Origin: an uncultured Chthonomonas sp.
Lineage (GTDB): Bacteria > Armatimonadota > Chthonomonadetes > Chthonomonadales > CAJBBX01
NCBI GenBank assembly: GCA_903885605.1
Contig: CAISJD010000081.1
Coordinates: 1-48,503 of the forward strand
Direction: 5' to 3'
Length of the DNA: 48,503 nt
This document shows, piece by piece, positions 17,212-26,544 of the stretch (its first letter is position 1; every line of letters starts with the position of its first letter). The notes under the pieces were generated by a model. It had not been told where the DNA came from and searched no databases. It saw only the letters and a program-made list of their open reading frames with translations. A program made the translations under genes and the position numbers.

Positions 17212-20200
17212 ATGATCGCACTGCGCCTTGCCGCGCTGATCGCCCTGTCTGCGCCGACGCTGCCCCAGCCGCCCATCCCCGTACGCTTCACGCTGAAGGA
17301 GCCGGGCTTCGTCACGCTGGTGATCGAGGACGCGGCCGGGCGGCGGGTCCGCAACCTGGTCTCGGAGACGCGCTTCCCCGCAGGGGCCAACACGGTCTGG
17401 TGGGATGGAACCGATGACCTCGCGCGCGACCCCGACGCGGCCCGCCACGGCGTCTACTCCATCCCGGCGCGTCCGGTACGCCCGGGGCGCTACCGTGTGC
17501 GGGGCCTCGTGCGGCAGGCGATCCACCTGCGCTACGAGTTCTCGGTCTACAACGGAGGCAGCCCGGCCTGGGAGACGCCTGACGGCAAGGGCGGCTGGCT
17601 CACCAACCACACGCCGCCGCAGTCGGCCCTCTTCGTGCCGGGCGACCGCGCTCCGGGCGGCAAGCCACTGGTCTTCCTCGGCAGCTTCGTCTCCGAGGGC
17701 GGCAGCGGGCTGGCGTGGGTCGACCTGACGGGACGGAAGGTGGGCGGCCGGGGATGGGTCGGCGGCAACTGGACCGCGGCGCCCTTCCTCTGCGCCGACG
17801 GCGGCGCGCGGCGCGACCCGGCCGTCTACGCCAATGTCGGCTCGCCCTGGCGCAGCTCCGACGAGCCCGATAAGGTGAAGGAGGCCAAGGGCGAGATCCG
17901 CATCACCGGCCTCACCGCGGGCGGCGACAAGGCGATCCTCAAGTGGACCTTCGAGCCGCGCCTGCCGAGCGGCGCCAGGCCGAGCGGCGACGCCGACTGG
18001 GGATCGCAGATGGGCGGCATGGCCTGTCATGACAGCCTCATGGCGGTGAGCCTGACGCAGCTAAACCAGATACTCCTCGTGGATGCCCGCGAAGGCAAGG
18101 TCATCGGCCAGTGCGGCGGAGGGGGCCTCATCGCGCCGCGTGGGCTGGCATTCGACAACCGGGGCCGCTTGCTGGCGGTCTGCGGCGGGCGGCTGCTCCG
18201 GTATGCCAAGATCGGCGCACAGGGCCTGGGGGCCGAGGAGCTCCTCGCCGAGGGCCTCGATGAGCCGTGGGGGATCGCGCTGGACGCCGCCGGCCTGATC
18301 TACATCACCCAGCGCGGCTCCAGCCACCAGGTGGCGGTCCTTTCGGCGGAGGGCAAGCCGCTGCGAACGATCGGCCGCCCGGGCCGCCCTGCGGTGGGCC
18401 CCTACGACCCCCTCCACATGAACAACCCGGCGGGGCTGGCGGTCGACCCCACCGGGTCCGTCTGGGTCACCGAGTGCGACTACTCGCCCAAGCGCGTGAG
18501 CGTCTGGACGCCCGACGGCGAGCTGAGGCGCGCCTTCTACGGTCCGGGGCAGTATGGCGGCGGGGGCACGCTGGACGCCTCCGATCCGACGCGCTTCGTC
18601 TATACGGGCATGGAGTTTCGGCTCGACTGGCGCAAGGGCTCCGACACTCCGCGAACCGTCCTCTACCGGTCCGCGCCCGGTGAGCTGGGCGTGCCGGACG
18701 GCTACGGGTGCGGCGGCTCGCCGGAGACGCCCATCGTCATCCGGGGCCGCCGCTACCTGACCAACTGCTACACATCCAACCCGACCAACGGCGCCGCCAT
18801 CGCCATGGTCTGGCAGGTTCGTGGCGGCGTGGCGCGTCCCGTGGCGGCCCTGGGGCGAGCCAATGACTGGAGCCTGCTCAGGGCAGATCCGTTCAGGGCC
18901 CGATGGCCTGCGGGCGTGGACCCGGCGGGCGATGCCTCGCGTAATGCCTGCCTCTTCGCCTGGTCCGACCTGAACGGCGATGCCCGGATGCAGCCCGCCG
19001 AGGTCGCGCTCCGCAGGGCGGCCACGGGCGGCGTCACCGTGATGCCCGACCTCTCGTTCGTCCTCTCCCGCGTGGATGATCGGGCCATGCGCTTCGCGCC
19101 GCGCCGCTTCACGGCGGCCGGGACGCCGGTCTACGACCTCGGTGTCGGCGAGACGCTGGTGGCCGGCGCCAACGGTCCGGCCTCCTCCGGCGGCGACCAG
19201 GCGCTGGTGGCTCCCAACGGCTGGACCGTGCTCACCAACGCGCCCAAACCGTTCGCGCCCGAAGGGGTCGGGGGCGCGCTGCGCGGCAAGCCGATGTGGA
19301 GCTATCCCAGCCTCTGGCCGGGCCTCCACGCTTCGCACGAGGCGCCCGCGCCGGACCGGCCGGGCCAGCTCGTCGGCACAACGCGGCTCCTGGGCGGCTT
19401 CGTCACGCCCCGCAAGGGCGAGGCGGGCCCGCTCTGGTCCGTGAACGGCAATATGGGCAATATGTACCTCTTCACCGCCGACGGCCTCTTCGTGGCCACG
19501 CTCTTCCGCGACCAGCGGCAAGGGCCCCTCTGGAACATGCCCGTGGCGCGGCGGGGAATGCTGCTGGACGGCCTGACGCTGCATGACGAGAACTTCTGGC
19601 CCAGCATCAGCCAGACGCCGGACGGCCGCGTCATCCTCGTGGACGGCGGGCGCACATCCATCGTGCGGGTCGATGGGCTGGAGACGATCCGCCGCATCGC
19701 ACCCGCGCCGCTGGTGGTCACCGCCGCATCGCTGGAGGCTGCCGCCGCATGGAGGCTCCGCGCCGAGGCGGAGCGGCAGAGGCAACAGGGGTCCGAGACG
19801 CTGCGCGTCGCCGTCGGCGCGGAGCCGCCGGACTGGTCCAAGGCCGAGTGGGCCACCATCGACAAGCGTGGTGTGGCCGCCTACTTCGACAGCAACAGCA
19901 AGCCCTACGACGTGCAGGCAGCGCTGGCCGTCTCGGGCGACACGCTCCATGCCGCGTTCCGAACCGGCGACCGGGAGTTGCTTCGAAACTCCGGCGCCCT
20001 GCCGAACGCGATCTTCCGCACCGGCGGCTGCCTGGACGTGATGATCGGCGTCGATCCCTCCGCCGACCCGCGGCGGGCCAGGCCGGTGGCAGGCGACGCA
20101 CGCCTGCTCGTGACCATCGTGGCCGACAAGACCGTGGCGTGGCTCTACCGCGCGGTCGTGCCCGGCGCCCGGGAGCCGGTCCCCTTCTCGTCGCCCTGGC

Positions 20201-20490
20201 GCACGGTCAGGCTGGATCGCGTCGAGGACGTGAGCGGCCGCGTCACGCTGACTGCCGACGGCAAGGGCGGGTACCTGGTCGCCGCCCCCCTGGACCTGTT
20301 CGGCCTCAAGCCCTCACGCGGCATGCGCATCAAGGGCGACGTCGGCATCCTGCGAGGGAACGGGCGCGAGACCGTGCAGCGCGTCTACTGGCACAACAAG
20401 GCGACCGCCATCACGTCTGATATCCCGAGCGAGGCAGAGCTGACGCCGGCGCTCTGGGGCGTGCTGGAGTTCGGCGGAACAGGGCGATAG
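17212..20490 (+). CDS. Large secreted beta-propeller protein with FlgD-like Ig and carbohydrate-binding-like domains
   Basis: A 1092-residue protein with a short signal-like N-terminus (MIALRLAALIALSAPTLPQ). Residues about 20-110 look like a FlgD-type Ig domain (RFTLKEPGFVTLVIEDAAGRRVRNL...GANTVWWDG). The centre has NHL/SMP-30-like propeller blades, for example PRGLAFDNRGRLLAVCGGRLLRY, EPWGIALDAAGLIYITQRG and NPAGLAVDPTGSVWVTECD. The last 220 residues resemble a CBM9/DOMON-like sandwich (DVQAALAVSGDTLHAAFRTGD). No catalytic motif is obvious. AAGGAG at 17198-17203 sets the start. An extracytoplasmic binding or sugar-related role is inferred. Confidence 0.8.
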   Translation: MIALRLAALIALSAPTLPQPPIPVRFTLKEPGFVTLVIEDAAGRRVRNLVSETRFPAGANTVWWDGTDDLARDPDAARHGVYSIPARPVRPGRYRVRGLVRQAIHLRYEFSVYNGGSPAWETPDGKGGWLTNHTPPQSALFVPGDRAPGGKPLVFLGSFVSEGGSGLAWVDLTGRKVGGRGWVGGNWTAAPFLCADGGARRDPAVYANVGSPWRSSDEPDKVKEAKGEIRITGLTAGGDKAILKWTFEPRLPSGARPSGDADWGSQMGGMACHDSLMAVSLTQLNQILLVDAREGKVIGQCGGGGLIAPRGLAFDNRGRLLAVCGGRLLRYAKIGAQGLGAEELLAEGLDEPWGIALDAAGLIYITQRGSSHQVAVLSAEGKPLRTIGRPGRPAVGPYDPLHMNNPAGLAVDPTGSVWVTECDYSPKRVSVWTPDGELRRAFYGPGQYGGGGTLDASDPTRFVYTGMEFRLDWRKGSDTPRTVLYRSAPGELGVPDGYGCGGSPETPIVIRGRRYLTNCYTSNPTNGAAIAMVWQVRGGVARPVAALGRANDWSLLRADPFRARWPAGVDPAGDASRNACLFAWSDLNGDARMQPAEVALRRAATGGVTVMPDLSFVLSRVDDRAMRFAPRRFTAAGTPVYDLGVGETLVAGANGPASSGGDQALVAPNGWTVLTNAPKPFAPEGVGGALRGKPMWSYPSLWPGLHASHEAPAPDRPGQLVGTTRLLGGFVTPRKGEAGPLWSVNGNMGNMYLFTADGLFVATLFRDQRQGPLWNMPVARRGMLLDGLTLHDENFWPSISQTPDGRVILVDGGRTSIVRVDGLETIRRIAPAPLVVTAASLEAAAAWRLRAEAERQRQQGSETLRVAVGAEPPDWSKAEWATIDKRGVAAYFDSNSKPYDVQAALAVSGDTLHAAFRTGDRELLRNSGALPNAIFRTGGCLDVMIGVDPSADPRRARPVAGDARLLVTIVADKTVAWLYRAVVPGAREPVPFSSPWRTVRLDRVEDVSGRVTLTADGKGGYLVAAPLDLFGLKPSRGMRIKGDVGILRGNGRETVQRVYWHNKATAITSDIPSEAELTPALWGVLEFGGTGR

Positions 20491-20559
20491 GCAGGAAGGA
20501 CTCGCTGGAGCGGCGACGAAACAGAGAGGGCAACCAGCACAGCTGATCGGAGGCGCACC

Positions 20560-21174
20560 ATGATCCCGAGGGTCGCATATGGGCCGTTGTTCCTGATCAT
20601 CCTGTTCTGCCTGGCCATGGCCACGCTGTTCGCGTCGGCTGGGAACCTGCTGGACGGTATCGGCACGGGGGCGGACGTGACGGTCATCGTCATCTGCCTG
20701 GCCGGGACCGCCCTGCTGGGCCTGACGATCTACATGTGCAACCTGCCGGGCCGCTCCTTCCCCATGGCTCTCGGCGACATGCTGGCGCCCTACTGCAGCG
20801 GCTGCGCCAACCTCACCATGCTCTATATCTTCTTCATCGCGGCGTACTGGTTCGTCCGGGCCACGATCCTGTCGCTGGGCGGGCTCAAGCACGGGCGAGG
20901 CTGGTGCCAGGCAGGGTGGCTCCTGATGTACGCCGGGGACGAAGTCGTCGAGCAGCCGTCGCAGCCCGTGCCGCCGAGGTACGTGACGACCGGCTCGACC
21001 TACTGCACCAAGTGCGGCGGGCAACTGGCGCCGGACGGAGTGGCCGCCGGTCCCGACGGCCAGGGGGTCGTTCCGGCGGTGCGCTGCACACGGTGCAACC
21101 AGCGGTTCACCTCCGTCGCGCCTCCTCCCGCCGCGCCTGCTCCGCCGCCGCCCCTGGACTTCGACGACCCGTAG
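20560..21174 (+). CDS. Membrane protein with C-terminal zinc ribbon
   Basis: A 204-residue protein I cannot assign to a named family. Three hydrophobic helices are visible (about 8-28, 43-65 and 85-110). A cytoplasmic tail follows with two CxxC pairs, YCTKCGGQ and VRCTRCNQ, spaced like a zinc ribbon, and a Pro/Ala-rich end. CGGAGG at 20548-20553 lies six bases before the ATG. It follows the propeller gene by about 70 bases and may share its transcript. Function unknown. Confidence 0.75.
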   Translation: MIPRVAYGPLFLIILFCLAMATLFASAGNLLDGIGTGADVTVIVICLAGTALLGLTIYMCNLPGRSFPMALGDMLAPYCSGCANLTMLYIFFIAAYWFVRATILSLGGLKHGRGWCQAGWLLMYAGDEVVEQPSQPVPPRYVTTGSTYCTKCGGQLAPDGVAAGPDGQGVVPAVRCTRCNQRFTSVAPPPAAPAPPPPLDFDDP

Positions 21175-21189
21175 CGGCGCGCCGGAGGA

Positions 21190-21266
21190 GTGAGGGGGTG
21201 AGGGGGTGCACGGGTGAGGGGGTGATGGCGTCCGTGTCCGTCCGTGTCCGTCCGTGTCCGTCCGTG
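21190..21266 (+). repeat. GTGAGGGG cluster followed by a 10-bp tandem repeat
   Basis: Just after the zinc-ribbon gene, several GTGAGGGG-type units (21190 to about 21225) are followed by TCCGTGTCCG repeated three full times plus six bases (21231-21266). The same two sequence types recur together at 27885-27958, and the individual types at 28121-28206 and 32111-32194. This is a family of dispersed intergenic repeats rather than a one-off microsatellite. Confidence 0.75.
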
Positions 21267-21333
21267 CGGCTCAAGGGTGCCACTTTCCTGTGGTAGGAAT
21301 CTGGTACTCTTGCAATGGGAGCCTTCCGACCGT

Positions 21334-21362
21334 TCTGCCGGTGCGGGGTACGGGCGTATACT
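21334..21362 (+). promoter_or_regulatory. Candidate sigma70 promoter for the glycosidase-like gene
   Basis: TTCCGA (21334-21339), a 17-base spacer, then TATACT (21357-21362). The -10 is good and the -35 moderate. Transcription would start about 25 bases before the ATG at 21393. Confidence 0.4.
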
Positions 21363-21392
21363 ACGCCTAACACCTTCCGCCGGGAGCTGCCC

Positions 21393-23708
21393 ATGCGCGT
21401 CCTTCTTGCCGCCTGCCTTCTCTTCGCCTCGATGGCCGCCACGGCCGCCCCGCCGAGGGTGGCGCTGGTCTACAGCGCCTGGGGCGGATACGCCTTCCGC
21501 GAGGAGATGGACGCCCACCTCAACGGCCTCGGCCTGCGCTTCGACAAGTTCGAGAACCGCGACGCGGCCAGGCTGGCGGCGCGGCTGGACGAGTTCGACA
21601 TGGTCGTCTCGTGCGGCGTGGGCAACTACGATAACCCGCAGGACATGGGCGCCTTCCGCGCCGAGTGGCTCCGCTTCCTGGAGCGAGGCGGCGCGCTGGT
21701 GATCACCGACGCCAGCTACGGCTCGGTGCTGGACCAGTGGGTGAACCGCCTTGGGCCGGACTTCGCGCTCTCCTCGGCCGCCTGCGCCCACCCGGCCGAT
21801 GCCGCCGGCCTGCTCGACCTGCGGTGCGACCCCCGCGACGCGCTCCTCCACACGCCGCACGACCTCGCCCGGCTGCTGCCCGGCAAGGCCAACATCTGGG
21901 CGCACATGACGGGCGTCGGCCCCGGCTGGCGGCGGCTGGTGAACTGCCCCGACGGCGGATGCCTCTACGCCGCCCGCGAGGTGGGCAAGGGCCTCCTGGT
22001 AGTCACCAGCTTCTACTCCTTCAAGGGCGTGGGCGACGGCCCTCTCGTCGCCGCGCTGCTGGACAACATTCGCGCCCGGACCGCCGCCCTCCGGCTGGGG
22101 CTGCAGGTCACCCGGTTCGACGTGGGCCCCGCACGTCCGGGGCGGCGCACCGTGGCGCTGGCGATCCGCAACACCGCCGCCAGGCCGCTCGACGCCCGCC
22201 TGCAGCTGCTCGTCACCGAGGGCTCCGAACCCGCCCGCGAGGCCTGCAGCCGGACGGTTCGGCTGCCCGGCGGCGCCGCGGCCGAACTGCGCCTTCCCTG
22301 CACCGTGGCGTCGCGCGGGCGGTGCCGCATCGAGGCGCTGGTGAACGGCGCTCCGCTGATCGACCGCAGCCAGGATATCCCCGCCGCCGTGGCGCTGACG
22401 ATGCCCCTGCGGAGCGTCGGACCCGCCACGCCCAGGCTGCCCTTCTCGGCGGCGTTCGCCCCGGACGGCGGCGTGGACCTGGCCGCCTGCACCGCGGAGC
22501 TTCTGGTCGACGGCCGCCGCGTCTGGCGCAAGGCCGGCCCCGGCGAGGGCGTGTCAGCGACCATCGGCGCCGCCTCGCTGAAGCCCGGCGAGCACCGGGC
22601 GGTCCTGCGGCTCCGGTCGGCATCGGGCGTCCTGGGCGAGGCCGAGGCCCGGTTCACCACCTTCGGCCCCGGCGTGGCCTTCTGCCGGCCCGACGGCACG
22701 CTGCTCGTGGGAGGCAAGCCCTTCTTCCCGTTCGGCTGGTACCACGTCTCGTGGCCCTTCACCACTCGGGAGCGGCTGGACTTCCTGCGCGACGTGGCGG
22801 CCGGCGGCTTCAACGCCGTGCACGCGGGCGTCAAGCAGGCCGACGAGTGGGTGGAGTTCCTCGACGAGGCCCAGCGGCTGGGCGTGAAGGTGGGCACGGA
22901 GTTCGGCGTGGAGCCGCTGGGCGTGATCCAGCGCTTCAAGGGGCACCCGGCGGTCCTCACCTGGAACCCCGGCGACGAGCCCGATGGTCAGGGCGTCACA
23001 CCGGACGAGATGGCGCGCCGCATGGCGGTCTACAAGGCCGCCGACCCGGGGCACCCGGTCTACATGACGCTCTGCGTGCCGTCCACCTACCGCCTCTACG
23101 CGGCCGCAGCCGACGTGCTGGCGCCCGATCCGTACCCGATCCCCTCGGCTCCGCTCGGCTCCGTCACCACCTCGTTACGTGCGGCGAGGCAGGCCGGCGC
23201 GCCCTACGGCCACCCGGTCTGGGGCATCCTGCAGTGCTTCGGCTACGCGGGCGGGCCGTGGCGCGTCCCCACCTTCGAGGAGTGCCGCTGCATGACCTAC
23301 CTGGCCCTGGTCGCCGGCGTGAAGGGCATCCTCTACTACACCTATGCCGACACCAGCTTCAAGGTCACGGAGCATCCCGCGCTCTGGGCGGACATGAAGA
23401 CGCTGCCGGCGGAGCTGAAGGCGATGGAGCCCTTCCTGCTGGAGGGCGCCCTGACGGAGCTGCCCACCGGCTCGCCCGACCTCTACGCGGCGCAGTGGCG
23501 GATGGGCAGGCGGACGATGCTCTGCGTGGTGAACTCCTCGCAGAAGGAGGCGCGCGCCGTGGCTGTGAAGGCCGCGGGCCGCCTCACCGGAGGCGCACGC
23601 AACCTCGTGCCCGGCCGCCCATGGAGCCTCGCCCTCGCCGGCAATTCCGTGCGCGGCACGCTGCAGCCGATGGAGGTGGCCGTCTGCGAGGTGGGCCCGG
23701 CGCCTTAG
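21393..23708 (+). CDS. Secreted TIM-barrel glycosidase-like protein with ThuA/GATase-like N-terminal domain
   Basis: A 771-residue protein with a clear signal peptide (MRVLLAACLLFASMAATAA). Residues about 22-220 resemble a ThuA/class-I-amidotransferase-like domain (VALVYSAWGGYAFREEMDAHL ... FLERGGALVITDA). Ig-like sandwiches follow. From about 435 there is a TIM barrel that opens LLVGGKPFFPFGWYHVSWPF and contains AVLTWNPGDEPD, whose Glu529 occupies the usual acid/base place of clan-A glycosidases. The ATG at 21393 has GGGAG six bases before it; the frame opens upstream without a signal peptide, so the later start is preferred. The stop codon overlaps the convergent kdsB stop. Substrate unknown. 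Confidence 0.8.
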   Translation: MRVLLAACLLFASMAATAAPPRVALVYSAWGGYAFREEMDAHLNGLGLRFDKFENRDAARLAARLDEFDMVVSCGVGNYDNPQDMGAFRAEWLRFLERGGALVITDASYGSVLDQWVNRLGPDFALSSAACAHPADAAGLLDLRCDPRDALLHTPHDLARLLPGKANIWAHMTGVGPGWRRLVNCPDGGCLYAAREVGKGLLVVTSFYSFKGVGDGPLVAALLDNIRARTAALRLGLQVTRFDVGPARPGRRTVALAIRNTAARPLDARLQLLVTEGSEPAREACSRTVRLPGGAAAELRLPCTVASRGRCRIEALVNGAPLIDRSQDIPAAVALTMPLRSVGPATPRLPFSAAFAPDGGVDLAACTAELLVDGRRVWRKAGPGEGVSATIGAASLKPGEHRAVLRLRSASGVLGEAEARFTTFGPGVAFCRPDGTLLVGGKPFFPFGWYHVSWPFTTRERLDFLRDVAAGGFNAVHAGVKQADEWVEFLDEAQRLGVKVGTEFGVEPLGVIQRFKGHPAVLTWNPGDEPDGQGVTPDEMARRMAVYKAADPGHPVYMTLCVPSTYRLYAAAADVLAPDPYPIPSAPLGSVTTSLRAARQAGAPYGHPVWGILQCFGYAGGPWRVPTFEECRCMTYLALVAGVKGILYYTYADTSFKVTEHPALWADMKTLPAELKAMEPFLLEGALTELPTGSPDLYAAQWRMGRRTMLCVVNSSQKEARAVAVKAAGRLTGGARNLVPGRPWSLALAGNSVRGTLQPMEVAVCEVGPAP

Positions 23709-24442
23709 CGGGCAGACAGGATGGCGCGCACGCGCTCCAGGTCGTCCGGCGTGTCGACGGACAGCGGGGCGGCGTCCATGTGCACCATGCGGATGGCGTA
23801 GCCGTTATAGAGCGCCCGGAGCTGCTCCAGGCACTCGGCCTGCTCGATGGGCGCCGGGGGCATGGCCGCGACGGTGATCAGGAAGTCGCGGGTGTAGGCG
23901 TAGAGCCCGATGTGCTGCATGGTGGTCACCGGCGCGGCCGGGCTCCGCATGTACGGGATGCGCCAGCGCGAGAAGTAGAGGGCGTTCTGGTTCGCGCCGC
24001 AGACCACCTTGACCGTGGCCGGGTTGTCCAGCTCGGCCTCGGGGCAGGGGCACATGGCGCTGGACATGCAGGAGGCCGGATCAGCCAGCAGGGGCTGGAC
24101 CACGGCGTCGACCGTCTCCGGCGCCAGCAGCGGCTCGTCGCCCTGGATGTTGACGACGATGTCCGCGTCGATGCGCGCTGCCACCTCGGCCAGGCGCTCG
24201 GTGCCGGACGTGTGCGTGTCCGCGGTCATCTCGGCCCGGCCGCCGAAGGCCCGGACCGCGGCCATGATCGCCGGGTCGCAGGTGGCCACCAGCACCTCGT
24301 CCACGCAGCGCGCGCGGCAGGCGTTCTCCCAGACCCACTGGATCATGGGCTTGCCGGCGATCTCCAGCAGCGGCTTGCCCGGCAGGCGCGTGGCCGCCAT
24401 GCGGGCGGGGATCATGCCGACGACCTTGCGTGCTGCGCTCAT
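23705..24442 (-). CDS. kdsB: 3-deoxy-manno-octulosonate cytidylyltransferase (CMP-Kdo synthetase)
   Basis: KdsB activates Kdo with CTP, giving the CMP-Kdo that WaaA uses. The 245-residue protein has the N-terminal nucleotide-binding PARMAATRLPGKPL motif, HTSGTERLAEVA, the metal-site block VVNIQGDEPLL, and EQLRALYNGYAIRMV near the end, all diagnostic. It is the last gene of the minus-strand lipid A operon, starting six bases after lpxL. It meets the secreted glycosidase-like gene tail to tail with overlapping stop codons. Confidence 0.95.
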   Translation of the reverse strand: MSAARKVVGMIPARMAATRLPGKPLLEIAGKPMIQWVWENACRARCVDEVLVATCDPAIMAAVRAFGGRAEMTADTHTSGTERLAEVAARIDADIVVNIQGDEPLLAPETVDAVVQPLLADPASCMSSAMCPCPEAELDNPATVKVVCGANQNALYFSRWRIPYMRSPAAPVTTMQHIGLYAYTRDFLITVAAMPPAPIEQAECLEQLRALYNGYAIRMVHMDAAPLSVDTPDDLERVRAILSAR

Positions 24443-24448
24443 GGTTGG

Positions 24449-25423
24449 CTACTCCTTTGCGGGCCCGGACGGGCGCTCGGGCGGCGGGGGCGAGGACTTC
24501 CATCGGTTGTGGAACCAGAGCCACTGCTCGGGGTAGGCCCGGATGGCGGCCTCGGAGTCGTCGGCCACGCGGCGCATGATCGTGTCGATATCGGCCGTCG
24601 TGTCGCCCGTCGGCTCGGGCACGAAGCCGCCGCTGTAGAGCATCCGGAAGCGGCCCGGGCCCACGCGGACGCAGTAGCAGAGGATGATGGCCGAGCCGGT
24701 CTTCAGCGCCAGGCGGGCGGCGCCGTCGACGAAGCCGGTCTGGCGGCCGAAGAAGGGCACGAAGACGTCGCCGGCGTTCTGGTCGCTTACCATGGCCACG
24801 CAGGCGCCGCGCCGCAGCCCCTCGAGGATGGTGCGCAGCCCCTTGCCGGTCTCCACCACCTTCAGTCCGGTCCGCTCGCGGAGGCGGGTGATCAGCTCGG
24901 TGGTGCCCTGGTCGCGCGAGGGGCGCACCAGCAGCAGCACCTCGACGCCTCGGGCGGCGGGGATGCGCGCCTGCATCTCGAAGTTGCCCAGGTGCGCGGT
25001 GACGAAGATGACGCCCTTGCCCCGGGCGTGGAGCGCGGCGAAGTCGTTCCAGTCCTCTTCGCGGAACTCGATCACCTCGTCGATCTGCTCCGGGGATCGG
25101 AAGGCGTACCAGATCTGCTCCACCATGAGCATCCCGAACTGCCGGAAGCTCTCCCAGGCGATGCGGCGGCGCTCCCCTTCGGAGTGCGTCGGGCCCAGCG
25201 CCCAGGCCAGGTTGTCCAGCGCGACCTTGCGCCGCTTCTTCGAGACGACGCGCATGAGGTTGCCCAGGCCCCGCCCGAGCCCCAGCGCCACGGGCAGCGG
25301 CAGGCGCGGCAGCAGGGCCACCAGCGCCTTCAGAACCGCCAGGCCCACGGCGCGGGCCAGCCGTTTGGATAGCTTCGTGTTGTTTTGGGGCCGCGTGTTC
25401 CCCAGCGACGGCGCCTGGCTCAT
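24449..25423 (-). CDS. lpxL: Lipid A biosynthesis acyltransferase (LpxL/HtrB family)
   Basis: This family adds secondary acyl chains to Kdo-lipid IVA at the inner membrane. The 324-residue protein has one hydrophobic N-terminal segment (about 27-50), the catalytic HLGNFE block at His144-Glu149, and the DQNAGDVFVPFFGR block downstream. The LYSGGFVPEP and PEQWLWFHNRWK motifs are typical. The start ATG overlaps the lpxK stop in an ATGA arrangement, a sign of coupled translation. Whether it acts like LpxL, LpxM or a broader acyltransferase is not decided by sequence. Confidence 0.92.
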   Translation of the reverse strand: MSQAPSLGNTRPQNNTKLSKRLARAVGLAVLKALVALLPRLPLPVALGLGRGLGNLMRVVSKKRRKVALDNLAWALGPTHSEGERRRIAWESFRQFGMLMVEQIWYAFRSPEQIDEVIEFREEDWNDFAALHARGKGVIFVTAHLGNFEMQARIPAARGVEVLLLVRPSRDQGTTELITRLRERTGLKVVETGKGLRTILEGLRRGACVAMVSDQNAGDVFVPFFGRQTGFVDGAARLALKTGSAIILCYCVRVGPGRFRMLYSGGFVPEPTGDTTADIDTIMRRVADDSEAAIRAYPEQWLWFHNRWKSSPPPPERPSGPAKE

Positions 25424-26544
25424 GCCTTGCTCCCTGCCCGGGCCAGGGCTTGCCGGATCGCCTCGTCCAGCGCCTCATGGCCGATGATGTCCAACTCTGC
25501 CGACAAGACTACCACCGGCAGGGCAAAGTCGCGCACGGGGAGCTTCACGGCATCCTTCTCGGTGACGGCCAGCAGCTCCGCTCCCGCCTCGCGGGCGTGT
25601 CGGGCCTCCTGCTCCATCTCGTCGGGCGTGATGGCGTGGTGGTCCGGGAAGCGCCGCCGCAGCGTCAGGTCTGCGCCCACGCGCTCCAGCAGCCCCTCGA
25701 AGCCCTCGGGGTGCCCCAGGGCCGACACGGCGGCCACCTTGCGACCGGCCAGCGACGCCGCGGGCGAGGTCTCGCCGCCGGCCAGGGGCCGCACTCCCGC
25801 CGCGCTGTAGGCAGCCTCGGCCACGCGTCCCGGGCCGATCAGGGCGGCCACGCGCCGCTTCAGCGCCGCCACCTGGTCGCCGGCGACCTCATCGACGTGC
25901 GTCAGGACCACGAAGCCGGCCCGGGCCAGGTGGCTGGGCGGCTCGCGCAGGAGGCCTCGGGGCAGCAGGCGGCCGTTGCCGAAGGGGCGCACGGCGTTCA
26001 GCAGCACGACCTCCACGTCGCGGTGGAGCTGGTAGAACTGCATGCCGTCGTCCAGCACGATCACGTCGGGCGCGAAGCGCTCCACGGCCAGCCGCCCGGT
26101 GACGCGGCGGTCGCGCCCCGCCAGCACGGGGACGCCGGGCAGCGACGAAGCGAGCAGGAGGGCCTCGTCGCCGGCCTCGCGGGCGCCCAGGAGCACCTCG
26201 TCGGGCGTGGAGACGATCACCGCGCCGCCCTCTCCGGCCCCGCGGTAGCCGCGGCTCAGGATGCATGGCCGCAGCCCCTGCGCCTGCAGGCGGCGGCAGA
26301 GCCAGAGCGTAAAGGGGGTCTTGCCCGCGCCGCCGGTGGTGAGGTTGCCCACGCTGACCACGGGGCATAGAAGACGCGCCTGCTTGCGGAGGCCCATCCG
26401 GTAGGGCGCCAGGTAGAGCTTGAGCCCGCCGGAGTAGATCAGCGCCAGTCCCGAGAGGAGCAGCCGCAGGGCCTCGGCCGCGGGGCCCCGCTCCTCGCCC
26501 TCGATCACCCGCAGCGCCCAGGCCTCGCGTCCGCCGCTCCTCAC
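25420..26544 (-). CDS. lpxK: Tetraacyldisaccharide 4'-kinase
   Basis: LpxK phosphorylates the 4' position of the lipid A disaccharide. The protein (374 residues) has an N-terminal membrane-associated helix, the P-loop region VGNLTTGGAGKTPF, the Walker B-like VIVLDDGMQFYQLHRD block, LLPRGLLREP and the closing VTEKDAVKL, all characteristic. The start is a GTG at 26544 overlapping the waaA stop (GTGA). The frame is open far upstream, but that part overlaps waaA and is noise. It lies between waaA and lpxL with 4-base overlaps at both ends, so the three are translationally coupled. Confidence 0.94.
   Translation of the reverse strand: MRSGGREAWALRVIEGEERGPAAEALRLLLSGLALIYSGGLKLYLAPYRMGLRKQARLLCPVVSVGNLTTGGAGKTPFTLWLCRRLQAQGLRPCILSRGYRGAGEGGAVIVSTPDEVLLGAREAGDEALLLASSLPGVPVLAGRDRRVTGRLAVERFAPDVIVLDDGMQFYQLHRDVEVVLLNAVRPFGNGRLLPRGLLREPPSHLARAGFVVLTHVDEVAGDQVAALKRRVAALIGPGRVAEAAYSAAGVRPLAGGETSPAASLAGRKVAAVSALGHPEGFEGLLERVGADLTLRRRFPDHHAITPDEMEQEARHAREAGAELLAVTEKDAVKLPVRDFALPVVVLSAELDIIGHEALDEAIRQALARAGSKA

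Noticed and set aside
18061-19950. A 629-codon minus-strand frame
   Set aside because: Antisense to the propeller gene, which has a strong ribosome-binding site, signal peptide and domains. The antisense translation has none of these.
21231-21266. Possible CRISPR-like array
   Set aside because: The units are 10-bp perfect tandem copies without spacers, and no cas genes are nearby.
21665-25372. A 1235-codon open frame on the plus strand
   Set aside because: It lies out of frame over the glycosidase-like gene and antisense to kdsB and lpxL. Its translation is Arg/Gly/Ala-rich without motifs. This is a GC-rich shadow frame.
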